From a virus, in IMG/VR virus record IMGVR_UViG_3300036818_000033, positions 1 through 29,367 of that record: a stretch of DNA of 29,367 nt; one strand, written 5' to 3'. This document shows, piece by piece, positions 6,934 through 14,297 of this stretch. How positions within the stretch are numbered: position 1 is the first letter of the stretch; each line of letters begins with the position of its first letter. Position numbers and translations under genes: made by a program. Below the pieces are notes generated by a model. That model did not search any database. It was given only the letters and a program-made list of their open reading frames with translations, and was not told where the DNA came from.

Positions 6934-6960
6934 GTTCCGGAAGTTCTGGAGGTTCCGGCT
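6934..6960 (+). repeat. 9-bp tandem repeat, three units, at the SSB gene end
   Basis: Units gttccggaa, gttctggag, gttccggct. It abuts and touches the stop codon (TAG, 6959-6961) of the SSB-like gene, on its downstream side. Confidence 0.8.
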
Positions 6961-7555
6961 AGAAGGGATCCTCTTCGCTCTTGCCCTTCTTGCCCTTCTT
7001 CTTGGCCTTGTCCTTCTTCTTGCCAGAGCCGTTGCTTCCGGCGTCCTCGTCCCACGCGTCGGCATCGAACGGGAGGTAGCGGCCGACGTTGACCTGCCAG
7101 TCTCCCTCGTACCTGCGGCGCTTCGTGGACACCTGGCACCGGGAATCGTCGGAGCCCGGCTCCCACGTGGCGATCTTGCTAACCGAGCGGCCGAGAGTCT
7201 CGTTCTCGTCGTCAGTCACGTCGATCCTGCTCTTCACATCCTTGACCTTGAGACCGAAGATCATCAGGAACGGCTTGTACCGGAACGCCGCCGTTTCCAC
7301 GAACGTGATGTTGTCCCAGATCGGGAGGCCGTTGTACTGCGCGAGATCGCCGCCGTTGGCCTCGGCCTCGAACAGCGTCTTGAACATGAAGTTGTTGTTG
7401 GATGACATCGTTGCCCAGACGCGCTTGATCCTGCCGTTGAGGATCGTGCCGCGCGGCGGCAGTTCGCCCTCGTACTCAGCGAAATCCTCGCGGTCGGTGT
7501 ACTCCGCCTCGTCCAGAGCCTTCTCATCGAAGTTCGTAACCTTGAGCTTTGCCAC
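6959..7555 (-). CDS. Single-stranded-DNA-binding protein with EEDPF tail
   Basis: 198 residues. The body is a mixed beta protein (GTILNGRIKRVWATMSSN, then FRYKPFLMIFGLKVKDV) consistent with an OB fold, followed by an Asp/Asn-rich linker, a lysine-rich run and the terminal EEDPF. Acidic tips ending in a hydrophobic/Phe are the partner-recruiting tails of bacterial SSB and of phage gp2.5-type proteins. It is the gene next to the Sak4-like recombinase, and Sak4 proteins characteristically neighbour an SSB. The ATG at 7555 follows CCAGGAGGGCTAGAA. The lysine run directly before the acidic tip is unusual for an SSB. The assignment rests on tail, context and beta content rather than on a clear family signature. 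Confidence 0.65.
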   Translation of the reverse strand: MAKLKVTNFDEKALDEAEYTDREDFAEYEGELPPRGTILNGRIKRVWATMSSNNNFMFKTLFEAEANGGDLAQYNGLPIWDNITFVETAAFRYKPFLMIFGLKVKDVKSRIDVTDDENETLGRSVSKIATWEPGSDDSRCQVSTKRRRYEGDWQVNVGRYLPFDADAWDEDAGSNGSGKKKDKAKKKGKKGKSEEDPF

Positions 7556-7570
7556 TTCTAGCCCTCCTGG

Positions 7571-8455
7571 CTATCGTGCCGACTTGGCTTTGCGTGCCTT
7601 AGAACGGTCCCTCTTGAATTCAGCGCTCCCTTCTATACTGGCTATGATCCTCGGCATCACCGACAGGTCTCCCTCTTTCACGTCGATGTACCGGGGGAGG
7701 CACATGTAGCGGTCCTTGCACCACTGATATGGACCCCACGCTTCGGTGAGGATCCGGTGCACCGCCTTCTCGGAATTGTCCTTGCGGTTTTTGGCCGGAG
7801 CGAGCCCGATGAAGAGGACTACATCCATCTGGGCTGTGATGTACCCGGAGATCTCGTAGTCCTTGCCCTGGATCGCCGGGATGTTGAGGTCTTCGCCCTC
7901 GGAATCCTCGCGGTGCATCATGTTGGCCGTGAAGATCGTGTTGATCTCCATCTCGATGATCCGGTCCACGAAGCGCTTGAACATGTTCTGCCACTTCTGG
8001 TGATCCTGAATGGCAGGAATGTCAAGGTCACGGGCCTCGTTGTCCTCGTTGGCCATCTTGAGGATCCACCGGACGAGGAGCACCTGCATCTTCGTGAGGG
8101 AGTCGATGATGAGCCAGTCGAACTCTCCGGCGTGTGCGTCGATCCAGTTGAGCGAGGCTTCGACGTGATCCCAGTCGTACGCCTTGAGCACCTTAGCCGT
8201 GGACCCAAGCCGCTTGGCCGAGATCACGCCTTTCTCGGTAGTCAGGAAACAAGCCTTCGGAGCCATGCCCGCAGTGCCCGTCTTCCAGGATCCCGGATCC
8301 CCGAAAAACATGATGTTGACCGACTCGTTGAACGCGCCGAGATCCTCCGGGGCCACGGTGGGCAGCTTGCGCCCCTTGTTCCGGTCGATCGGTGCCCCGC
8401 GCTGCTTAGCTGCTGCGGGTTTCCGGCTCTTGAGCGTTACGACGTTGCCAGCCAC
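7571..8455 (-). CDS. Sak4-like RecA-fold ATPase (phage recombinase / ssDNA annealing)
   Basis: 294 residues with a single RecA-type core. Walker A is FGDPGSWKTG (51-60), a variant of GxxxxGKT in which Trp takes the Gly position before Lys; Walker B is DWLIIDSL (113-120). Later segments NTIFTANMMHRE and GYITAQMDVVLFIG fit the central strands. Sak4 proteins are short RecA relatives that anneal ssDNA and assist phage recombination. The start GTG at 8455 shares a base with the upstream TAG (TAGTG). The C-terminus is strongly basic. Context (SSB downstream, Cas4-like nuclease upstream) supports a recombination module. Confidence 0.8.
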   Translation of the reverse strand: MAGNVVTLKSRKPAAAKQRGAPIDRNKGRKLPTVAPEDLGAFNESVNIMFFGDPGSWKTGTAGMAPKACFLTTEKGVISAKRLGSTAKVLKAYDWDHVEASLNWIDAHAGEFDWLIIDSLTKMQVLLVRWILKMANEDNEARDLDIPAIQDHQKWQNMFKRFVDRIIEMEINTIFTANMMHREDSEGEDLNIPAIQGKDYEISGYITAQMDVVLFIGLAPAKNRKDNSEKAVHRILTEAWGPYQWCKDRYMCLPRYIDVKEGDLSVMPRIIASIEGSAEFKRDRSKARKAKSAR

Positions 8456-8805
8456 TATTCACCCCTGCTCTCTGCGGTCTCCCGCTGCTCGTGTGCGACG
8501 ACGAAAGAGGTCTCCGCACCGTGCTCATAGATCTTGTCGGCCTCGATGTAGAGCGTACCTGCTGGCTCCGGTGAATCCCGCTCGAACTCCGGCACCTTGC
8601 AGAGCGTGACCTCAACGAACCGGCCCAGGAACAGGCCCGCACGGTTCGAGATGTACCCGTACACGATCCGGTCGCTGAGCGAGTCCGCTCCCGGCTGGTA
8701 CTTGAACCGGAGCCACTGCGCCACAGGTGCCGAAGGAGTGTTGAGCCGCCGCCGTGCATCCTGGAGATCCTGAGAATCTAGGGTCGGTACCCGGCCGCCG
8801 CTCAT
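8455..8805 (-). CDS. Unknown protein, 116 aa
   Basis: No family recognised. Residues about 30-105 alternate hydrophobic and charged residues (AQWLRFKYQPG, RIVYGYISN, GRFVEVTLCKV, GTLYIEADKIYE), which suggests a small beta-barrel, possibly OB-like. The ATG at 8805 overlaps the upstream TGA as ATGA and the TAG overlaps the Sak4 start, so it belongs to the recombination operon and may be an accessory DNA-binding protein (inference). Confidence 0.75.
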   Translation of the reverse strand: MSGGRVPTLDSQDLQDARRRLNTPSAPVAQWLRFKYQPGADSLSDRIVYGYISNRAGLFLGRFVEVTLCKVPEFERDSPEPAGTLYIEADKIYEHGAETSFVVAHEQRETAESRGE

Positions 8806-8999
8806 GTCTTCTTCTTAGCGGTCTTCTTGGGGGCCTTCTTCTTCGGCTCCCGGGCCGCTGCCCGCTCGTCGGCGCGCTTGGCCGCGTCCTTGTTCACGAC
8901 GTGCTTGACCGGAGCGGGATCACTGGTCATATTCTTGACCCACGTCCCGCCAATCTTCGTAAATCCCATAGCCCTCATGGCAGCATCGGTTTTCTTCAC
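8802..8999 (-). CDS. Small basic protein with lysine-rich tail, 65 aa
   Basis: Starts at GTG 8999, which shares a base with the TAG of the nuclease gene (TAGTG) and has GGAGGCTGCGTA before it; the longer frame to 9137 is the shadow of the nuclease. The first 30 residues (MKKTDAAMRAMGFTKIGGTW) look folded; the last 20 are almost all Lys/Ala/Pro/Thr (KKKAPKKTAKKKT). Likely a nucleic-acid binder in the recombination operon (inference). Confidence 0.75.
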   Translation of the reverse strand: MKKTDAAMRAMGFTKIGGTWVKNMTSDPAPVKHVVNKDAAKRADERAAAREPKKKAPKKTAKKKT

Positions 9000-10006
9000 T
9001 ACGCAGCCTCCACAGCAGCCGACTTCCGGTGATCCGCGTACGGATCCCGCTCGGTATACATGGCCTTCTTGTACCGCTCGAACGATACCCCGCCCCGGTC
9101 GTGCAGTACGCACATCTCGAAGAATGGGCACTGCCAATGACAGGTCCAGTCCGGCGATTTCGTGAGCGGCAGCTTTCCTTTCCGGATCTTTCCCATGATC
9201 ACGGCTTCGTCCTGGATCGCCTCAAGCTGGCGCCTTCGCCGTCCGGCGTCCTTCTCAATGAGCGGGCGGTCGAACAGCGGACCCGGCTGAACCTTGGAGA
9301 TAGAGCCGTTCTGGTTCAGAGCCCGGCCCATCGAATCCTTCGGCCGCTCGTCCGGCAGCGACTTCTTGAGGTAGTTGTACTGAATCCCCTTGATGTTCTG
9401 CCCCTTGGACAGCACTCCCTGTTCCCGGAGCACCGACTGCGCCACGAGCCAGTACGTACCGGCTTGCGTGTCTATCTCAAGGTGCGCGGAGCCGAGCGCC
9501 TTCGCCGTCTTGTGCTCCATGAGGTAAACCTCGTCGTCGGACTTGTCCCGGTACACACCGTCGAACGTGCCCGCCATGACTACAATCGGTTTACCCGGCT
9601 TATCCGGGTGCGGGATCTCTACCTGGAACGGCTGCTCGGTGGCGATAACATCCCAGTTTTTGTCGATTGCGTACTTGTCATAGTACCCCTTGAGCATGTG
9701 CTCCCCGAGTGTGGCCGCGTCCACGAACACGTCTTCCCGGTAGTCGTCAGAGCCAGTAGCGTGTGTCCGGATCTCCTCCGTTTCCCCCTTGACCCACCTG
9801 TTCCATGCCACGTCCGGCCGCAGCCCGCGTTCCGCTCCGGGACGGTACCACTGCGCGAGCACCTCATGAACCCCGGTGCCGAACCACAGCGCGCTAGCTG
9901 GCTCGTATGAGCCGGTGAGTCCTTCCCGGTAGGTCCACCACCACTTTTGCGGGCAGCGCCGGAACGTCGATCTCTCGGAGTTGCGCAGGATCGGCACGTC
10001 ACCCAC
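8999..10006 (-). CDS. Cas4/RecB-family PD-(D/E)XK exonuclease with Fe-S cysteines
   Basis: 335 residues. Nuclease motifs are visible in order: H47 (FGTGVHEVL), D149 (AGTFDGVYRD), E164 and K166 (YLMEHKTAK), and QAGTYWLVAQ (motif IV-like Q/Y) at 181-190. Four cysteines, C18 (RRCPQKWWW) and C289/C293/C299 (TCHWQCPFFEMC), match the split Fe-S cluster site of Cas4 and AddB. Phage enzymes of this type resect DNA ends to give ssDNA for the recombinase; a Sak4-like ATPase and SSB lie just downstream. No CRISPR array or other cas gene is in the window. Start is GTG at 10006, 8 bases inside the upstream gene. Confidence 0.85.
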   Translation of the reverse strand: MGDVPILRNSERSTFRRCPQKWWWTYREGLTGSYEPASALWFGTGVHEVLAQWYRPGAERGLRPDVAWNRWVKGETEEIRTHATGSDDYREDVFVDAATLGEHMLKGYYDKYAIDKNWDVIATEQPFQVEIPHPDKPGKPIVVMAGTFDGVYRDKSDDEVYLMEHKTAKALGSAHLEIDTQAGTYWLVAQSVLREQGVLSKGQNIKGIQYNYLKKSLPDERPKDSMGRALNQNGSISKVQPGPLFDRPLIEKDAGRRRRQLEAIQDEAVIMGKIRKGKLPLTKSPDWTCHWQCPFFEMCVLHDRGGVSFERYKKAMYTERDPYADHRKSAAVEAA

Positions 10007-10178
10007 GGACTAGCCCCCTTACCAGACCCGGCAGGAGCGATCCGACGCACACGATCATGGAATGCGTGAGCGGATCCCACCTCCGGTGCGCGATGAGCAG
10101 CCCGTGCTCGGTCTTCCGCTCCTTCTCGCAAACCCGGCAGTAAGCCCAGTTACTGCCTCCGCTGCCTTCTCCGCCCAT
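9999..10178 (-). CDS. Small Cys/His protein, 59 aa
   Basis: A short frame read directly from the sequence. ATG at 10178 shares its A with the TAA upstream (TAATG) and the TGA overlaps the nuclease start. Residues 12-31 contain YCRVCEKE, then histidines at 25 and 31, with a later Cys at 44, a possible single zinc site. The C-terminal 20 residues are hydrophobic (MIVCVGSLLPGLV) but too short to call a membrane segment with confidence. Probably an accessory of the nuclease operon (inference). Confidence 0.65.
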   Translation of the reverse strand: MGGEGSGGSNWAYCRVCEKERKTEHGLLIAHRRWDPLTHSMIVCVGSLLPGLVRGLVRG

Positions 10179-10465
10179 TAGTGCTTGCCTCCTGTAAGTA
10201 CCGCTGCCGCGATGAAGAGAATAACGACCCAGAACACGAACGACTTGAATGCCGACGAGGCTGCTTCTCGCGCCTCCTGAACCCGGGTGCTGCGCTTGAG
10301 CCCGCCGCAGATAAGCAGCAGCACGACGAACGCCGCTAGTGCCACGGCCGCAACTGGTTCCCGTAAAAGCCAGAACCAGTGGAACCTCCGGAACCCCCGG
10401 ACCCCACTGGTTGACAAACAGTCAAGATGTGCATGTGATCTCCCGTTCGCTGCCGCACAAAGCAC
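10178..10465 (-). CDS. Small membrane protein, two transmembrane segments; start uncertain
   Basis: The frame is open for 95 residues from a GTG at 10465, but that GTG sits right after a terminator stem with no ribosome site, and the first 32 residues are encoded over a copy of the 9-bp repeat. A GTG at 10345 (giving about 55 residues, overlapping the stop of a 32-codon frame) is more plausible. Two hydrophobic segments remain: VAAVALAAFVVLLLIC and FKSFVFWVVILFIAAAVL, separated by a basic/helical loop (KRSTRVQEAREAASSA). TAA at the end overlaps the next ATG. Function unknown; holin is possible but unsupported. Confidence 0.6.
   Translation of the reverse strand: MLCAAANGRSHAHLDCLSTSGVRGFRRFHWFWLLREPVAAVALAAFVVLLLICGGLKRSTRVQEAREAASSAFKSFVFWVVILFIAAAVLTGGKH
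10336..10434 (-). CDS. Candidate 32-aa leader peptide
   Basis: ATG at 10434 has the shared leader GAACGGGAG five bases upstream, better than any other start nearby. The reading frame gives MHILTVCQPV then a Gly/Ser-rich run (GSGGSGGSTGSG) made by the reverse-oriented 9-bp repeat, and ends with TAG at 10338. It overlaps, in another frame, the N-terminal part of the two-segment membrane protein frame and would end just beyond that gene's likely GTG start (10345), allowing coupled translation. A short peptide of this make-up may matter for translation rather than as a protein. Confidence 0.35.
   Translation of the reverse strand: MHILTVCQPVGSGGSGGSTGSGFYGNQLRPWH
10368..10403 (-). repeat. 9-bp tandem repeat, reverse orientation
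   Basis: The only copy on the opposite strand: minus-strand units gttccggag, gttccactg, gttctggct, with a weaker fourth unit before them. It lies within the short leader-peptide frame, where it encodes Gly/Ser repeats. Confidence 0.7.
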
Positions 10466-10468
10466 AAG

Positions 10469-10508
10469 AGCCGCCGTGCGGGAGGCTAGCTTACCCCGCG
10501 CGGCGGCT
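10469..10508 (-). terminator. Hairpin terminator after the H1-like gene
   Basis: 14-bp stem (10469-10482 with 10495-10508) with one G-T wobble and a 12-base loop, 26 bases after the stop of the H1-like gene. On the minus strand it is followed by CTTGTGCTTTG, only moderately T-rich. It separates the H1-like gene from the membrane/nuclease/Sak4 operon. Confidence 0.65.
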
Positions 10509-10534
10509 CCCGGCTACCCGGACGCCGGATCGGC

Positions 10535-11218
10535 TTAATACGGGGCGGGACGCCCCTTGCCAGCAGCGGCCTTCGCTCCGGACGACTTCCGGGCCTTGGA
10601 CTTGGCCGGGGGAGCGGCCTCTTCCGGCTCGATCGAATCCGGGTCCACGGCGGGGGCCTTCGTGGTGGCCTTCTTCGTCGCCGTGATGCCCGCTGCGGGC
10701 CTCCGGGTACGCGCCGCAGGCTTGGCGGCCGGGCTTGCGCCCGCCTTCGCTGCGGCGGTCTTAGCGGCTCCGCCACGGGCTGGCGAAGCGGAAGTGGTGG
10801 TCTTCGTGGCGCGGGTCTTCGCCGCCGCCGCAGGCTTGGCCGTGGCCTTCGCGGCAGGCTTGGCCTTCGCGGCAGCCGCCTTCGCAGCCGCAGCCTGTTC
10901 CCGCTCCTCCTTCTTCGCGGCGCGCTCGGACGCGCGGTCGAGCTTCTCCTGCTCCTTGTCGGCGGCGGCGGCCTGCCGCTCCGCGAGGTCGGCCTGGTTC
11001 TCGGGCGACTTCTGGTGCAGCATCCGCATCGTGCCGCCCATCGCGACACCCTTGAGGAACGCGTCCTGCTGCGTGTTGGGGGCGTCCATGTACGCGCCGG
11101 TCATCCGCTGAATCCAGTCCCCGAAACGGACCATGACGTGTGTGGCGTCCTTCTCGTAGTACGCCCGCAGCGGGTACGCGTCCTCCGGAGCCTTGGGGGC
11201 GGCGGTCCTCTTTGCCAT
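10535..11218 (-). CDS. Histone-H1-like Lys/Ala-rich DNA-binding protein, 227 aa
   Basis: Residues 1-75 look folded (APEDAYPLRAYYEKDATHVMV, RFGDWIQRMTGAYMD, TMRMLHQKSPENQ). From about 80 on the protein is a long Ala/Lys tail with AAAKAKPAAKATAKPAAAA-type repeats and scattered Pro, like the tail of histone H1 and of actinobacterial HU/Hup proteins. Such tails bind and compact DNA. The head does not look like the HU fold, so it is probably a different DNA-associated protein. ATG at 11218 follows AGAGGTGCCAG; a longer frame to 11260 runs over the leader. A terminator follows. Regular codon-level GCG/AAG repetition gives very high GC. Confidence 0.75.
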   Translation of the reverse strand: MAKRTAAPKAPEDAYPLRAYYEKDATHVMVRFGDWIQRMTGAYMDAPNTQQDAFLKGVAMGGTMRMLHQKSPENQADLAERQAAAADKEQEKLDRASERAAKKEEREQAAAAKAAAAKAKPAAKATAKPAAAAKTRATKTTTSASPARGGAAKTAAAKAGASPAAKPAARTRRPAAGITATKKATTKAPAVDPDSIEPEEAAPPAKSKARKSSGAKAAAGKGRPAPY

Positions 11219-11274
11219 CTGGCACCTCTTTCCTGGTCTCTGTGTTCCTAGTGGGGCCACCTTACTCCCAGATT

Positions 11275-13212
11275 CTACCCGGACGCAACCCCGCTCCGCG
11301 ATCTGGCCCGGGAAAGGACCGCGATGCCCCGGGATCCGTCGAGCACCTCAAGGCACCGGCCCTCCCGCGCGTCCCCGGTCTCGGCTATGTCCTGTTCAAC
11401 CGTGCCGAGCGAGCGCAGGTAGTAGATCATCACCGGAAGCCGGTCCGCTGTCCGGGACACCCGGTGTGCTCTGTCCTCAACCTGCAGTTGCTCGTCTGGA
11501 ATATGGGTCTCATCCACGAGGATTACCGTGTCGGCCGCGTCGAGCGTAATCGACTCGCCACCGGCCCGGGTATTGATCATGCAGATCCGCACATCGTCGT
11601 CGTAGTCAGCGAATTTCTCCACGATCCGGTTGCGCCGTGATTGCGGAACCTCGCCCGTAATCACATACGACATATGCCCGGACTGGAACAACTCGTTCGC
11701 GAACAGGTTAATGACCTGCGTAAACTGCGAGGCGATTATTAGCTTTCCCTCGGATCCGCTTGCATGCGTTTCGGCAAAGTCTATGATCCAGTTGAGCTTA
11801 TTTGACGGGCCGGTCATCCGGAACTCGCCATTACTGTCCATCTTGCCGTAGCACGTAGCGAGTTGCTTGAGCCGGGTAAGCTCCGCGAGAGATCCGTTAG
11901 CTACCAGAATTCCCTCGTCCACTTGCGCGCGGGCGTCCTGTTCCATTTCCCGGTAAACGCGGTCTTGCTGTTCGGTGAGTTCAAGCCAGATTCCGCGCGG
12001 CGACGACTCGTCCCGGGGATTGAGCGGCGTGCCCATGTATTCCTTCGGCGCGAGATCCTTTGCCACCTCCGCCTTCGTGCGGCGCAGCACATACGGGGCC
12101 AGGGTCCGGTTGTACGCCACTAGGGCATCCGGCCTAACTTCTTCCGAGGTGACAACCGAAGAGCCGGTATAGCTGCCTTCATCGTCAACCTCGTAGAATT
12201 GCCGCGCATAGCGCCAGTACGAAGTAAAACGGCCTGGATCTAGCCAGTTAAGCGTTCCCCACAGATTGATCGTCTTGCCCCGGAATGGCGTCCCGGAAAG
12301 CGCGATCTTGAATCCGCCCTCGGCAAGCGGCAGCCGGAACATCCCGAGCCGCCCCTGCGTGATCTTCGCCGCTTTCATTCCGGAACGGCTTACCGCTACT
12401 GACAAATGCGATTTGCCGATAAGCACGTTGTGCGACTCGTCAATGACAATCGCATCCCACGGCTCCGCGAACAGTCCCGGGTATGCCGGTGTCTCGTACC
12501 GGTTATCTTCCACCCAGTCTGTTTTCACCCGGGCCATTTCGGTGTTGCAGATAAGCACGTGCACAAGGCCCGGCTCGGCCGCATAGCCAGCATTGAACTT
12601 ATCGCACACCTCCTCACGCCGTGCTTTGCTGCCGGTCGCCACGTAAGTCCGGGCACTGTCCCCGAGCCACCGTGCCGTCTCCCGCTCCCACACGGGCCGC
12701 ATAGCGGTTAGACGGCAGAAGACCAATACCCGGTGTACCCCTGCGAGCGCGAGCGTTCCTAGCGTCTCTAGGGTCTTCCCGAGCCCCGGCTCATCGGCGT
12801 TGATGAAGTTGCGCGACTGCAGCCCGTAGGCCACAGCTACCGGCTGGTACGGACGCTTAACGAACGCTTCCGCCAATCGTGGCGCAAGTTCTGGAAGTTC
12901 CGGAAGTTCTGTGGAATGCGCCGATCGCATTTCCGTGAGCCCGGCCTCCCGTTCCCGCTCTGCCTCGGCCCACTCCCGGAGTTCCGGGCCGATTAGAAGC
13001 CGGTCACCGAACACCGTGCGAAGCTGCCTGCAGATTTCGAGATCGAGCGGGTAGCTCCAGCCGATGAACTTGTCCGTTGGCCCGGTCTTGTCCCACAGCG
13101 CCGATACCCCGTCGATGCGCTTGGCCATCTTCGGCCCCTCGCCGTTGAACCACGGCACCAGGGCAAGGATTCTCTTGTCTCCGTAGCGGTCAATTTTCAC
13201 TACCACTGGCAT
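11275..13212 (-). CDS. SNF2-family DNA helicase/translocase
   Basis: 645 residues with the superfamily 2 motifs in order: QPVAVAYGL (Q motif, about 123), NADEPGLGKT (Walker A, 138-147), a DESH box at 258-261, SGTP (306-309), then in the second domain NTRAGGESITLDAADTVILV (motif V) and QVEDRAHRVSRT (motif VI). The I-V spacing is that of a compact phage SNF2 protein that moves along DNA; roles in replication or recombination are typical. Residues 100-111 (STELPELPELAP) come from a copy of the 9-bp repeat in the linker just before the helicase core. ATG at 13212; the AGGAGG site lies about 13 bases upstream, inside the preceding gene. Confidence 0.9.
   Translation of the reverse strand: MPVVVKIDRYGDKRILALVPWFNGEGPKMAKRIDGVSALWDKTGPTDKFIGWSYPLDLEICRQLRTVFGDRLLIGPELREWAEAEREREAGLTEMRSAHSTELPELPELAPRLAEAFVKRPYQPVAVAYGLQSRNFINADEPGLGKTLETLGTLALAGVHRVLVFCRLTAMRPVWERETARWLGDSARTYVATGSKARREEVCDKFNAGYAAEPGLVHVLICNTEMARVKTDWVEDNRYETPAYPGLFAEPWDAIVIDESHNVLIGKSHLSVAVSRSGMKAAKITQGRLGMFRLPLAEGGFKIALSGTPFRGKTINLWGTLNWLDPGRFTSYWRYARQFYEVDDEGSYTGSSVVTSEEVRPDALVAYNRTLAPYVLRRTKAEVAKDLAPKEYMGTPLNPRDESSPRGIWLELTEQQDRVYREMEQDARAQVDEGILVANGSLAELTRLKQLATCYGKMDSNGEFRMTGPSNKLNWIIDFAETHASGSEGKLIIASQFTQVINLFANELFQSGHMSYVITGEVPQSRRNRIVEKFADYDDDVRICMINTRAGGESITLDAADTVILVDETHIPDEQLQVEDRAHRVSRTADRLPVMIYYLRSLGTVEQDIAETGDAREGRCLEVLDGSRGIAVLSRARSRSGVASG
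12898..12924 (+). repeat. 9-bp tandem repeat, three units, in the helicase linker
   Basis: Units gttctggaa, gttccggaa, gttctgtgg. It encodes TELPELPEL on the minus strand, between the N-terminal region and the ATPase core, in frame. Confidence 0.8.
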
Positions 13213-13414
13213 TGCGTGCTCTCATCTCCTCCTGGGTTTTCGCCACGGTGGCGCAAGCGGTCGCCCGGCTCACTTCCCGCTCCTCCCGTACCGTGAACGT
13301 TTCACTGTCGCACCGGAAACCGTCGAGATGCCAAAGGCCGTAACCGTAGGCGTTGATATCAACGATCCTGCGATGACGGCCGCACCGGATAGTGATCACG
13401 TCAGATCGACTCAT
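13190..13414 (-). CDS. Unknown protein, 74 aa
   Basis: No family recognised. It reads MSRSDVITIRCGRHRRIVDI, then an aromatic centre (AYGYGLWHLDGFRCDSETF) and a charged helical C-terminus. ATG at 13414 overlaps the upstream gene; a TTG at 13432 is the alternative. The ribosome site is weak (AGAGG touching the ATG), so re-initiation from the upstream gene is likely. Two cysteines and several histidines could bind metal, but no clear motif is present. Confidence 0.6.
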   Translation of the reverse strand: MSRSDVITIRCGRHRRIVDINAYGYGLWHLDGFRCDSETFTVREEREVSRATACATVAKTQEEMRARNASGSEN

Positions 13415-13634
13415 CCTCTTCTGGTTCAACACGGTGAAGCTCGACCTGTTCGCCCGTACGCCACAGCATATAGCCGTAGTACGTGCGGTGGACTTTCATC
13501 TCCTCACCGATGACGCCGGACATTTGCCTGGCCATTTTCTTGGCCTCACGGCGGAGCGAGCGGCATTCGCGCGGGCCGTCACGGGGAGACAGGTCGGCAT
13601 CCCCGAACCGGTGGACCACGACGTAACGCACCAC
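13401..13634 (-). CDS. Unknown protein, 77 aa
   Basis: No family recognised. Chosen start is the GTG at 13634, which shares a base with the TAG upstream (TAGTG, as at two other junctions) and has GGGAG eight bases before it; a GTG at 13649 would add five residues. The middle is basic and helical (RSLRREAKKMARQMSGV); the C-terminus ends in a run of glutamates (EPEEDESI). Part of a run of small overlapping unknown genes between the DUF2786 and SNF2 genes. Confidence 0.65.
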   Translation of the reverse strand: MVRYVVVHRFGDADLSPRDGPRECRSLRREAKKMARQMSGVIGEEMKVHRTYYGYMLWRTGEQVELHRVEPEEDESI

Positions 13635-14065
13635 TACAGCATCTCCCACTCGATAGCTGGATTCTCCTGCCAGTCACCCTTCGCGTTCTCCTTCGGAGCG
13701 CGCTTGGCGTAGGCGATGTCGGTTGCCCCGGAATTGCCCCGGCCGAAGTCATCGAGCGGCTCGAAGCCGTCGAAATCATCGGCCTTCTTCGGCGGCAGCG
13801 CCGCGATGTAGCCGCGCATGTACGGGATCCCGTCGTCGTCCCGGATCTCGAAGTACTGGCCGTTGAGGAGCACGTAGAGAATCGCGTCGGGCGTGATGCC
13901 GTGCGGGCCGCAGACGCCCACCTCGTCACGGTGATCGTGCTCCTGGATCTCGGTGCGAGGCTCAAGCAGATCCTCGGTGATCGCCCACGCGTATCCGGGC
14001 CGGTCGCGGGGATCCATCCCGGCCTCGAAGAAACTGGCGTTCGGGTCGTTCTCGTCAACGCTCAC
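13634..14065 (-). CDS. Unknown acidic protein, 143 aa
   Basis: Start GTG at 14065 with GAACGGAGTGCAGC before it. The protein is acidic, with a central segment ILYVLLNGQYFEIRDDDGIP and a Pro/Lys/Asp linker (PPKKADDFDGFEPLDDFG). No recognised family or membrane segment. An overlapping frame up to 14058 with many Ser/Thr/Arg residues is its shadow and is not listed. Overlaps the membrane-protein gene by 11 bases. Confidence 0.7.
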   Translation of the reverse strand: MSVDENDPNASFFEAGMDPRDRPGYAWAITEDLLEPRTEIQEHDHRDEVGVCGPHGITPDAILYVLLNGQYFEIRDDDGIPYMRGYIAALPPKKADDFDGFEPLDDFGRGNSGATDIAYAKRAPKENAKGDWQENPAIEWEML

Positions 14066-14297
14066 GCTGCACTCCGTTCTCGTAGTCGCGGATCTCCTGG
14101 AGTTTTGTTTCGATTGCCTTCTTCACCGCATGCATGGCATAAGTACCACCGAGGTAGAATCCCGTCACGGCCCACCCTGCATACGCTAGATACCAGTCGA
14201 GTCGGGAAATTCCCGGACCCCTGATTAGAGAGTGAACAAGGTTGATGACAATAGCCGTGAGCACGGCAATCCGGAACAGCTTCCGCATCCCGGTCAC
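14055..14297 (-). CDS. Small membrane protein, 80 aa
   Basis: Two hydrophobic segments: about 5-24 (KLFRIAVLTAIVINLVHSLI) and 36-58 (YLAYAGWAVTGFYLGGTYAM), then a charged helical tail (KKAIETKLQEIRDYENG). The GTG at 14297 overlaps the TGA upstream as GTGA. Function unknown. It lies in a run of small early genes rather than near a lysis cassette. Confidence 0.75.
   Translation of the reverse strand: MTGMRKLFRIAVLTAIVINLVHSLIRGPGISRLDWYLAYAGWAVTGFYLGGTYAMHAVKKAIETKLQEIRDYENGVQRER

Noticed and set aside
10411-10439. TTGACA-N17-TGTGAT on the plus strand as a promoter
   Set aside because: The -10 is poor and no plus-strand gene follows; the sequence is better seen as part of a TTGAC/GTCAA palindrome.
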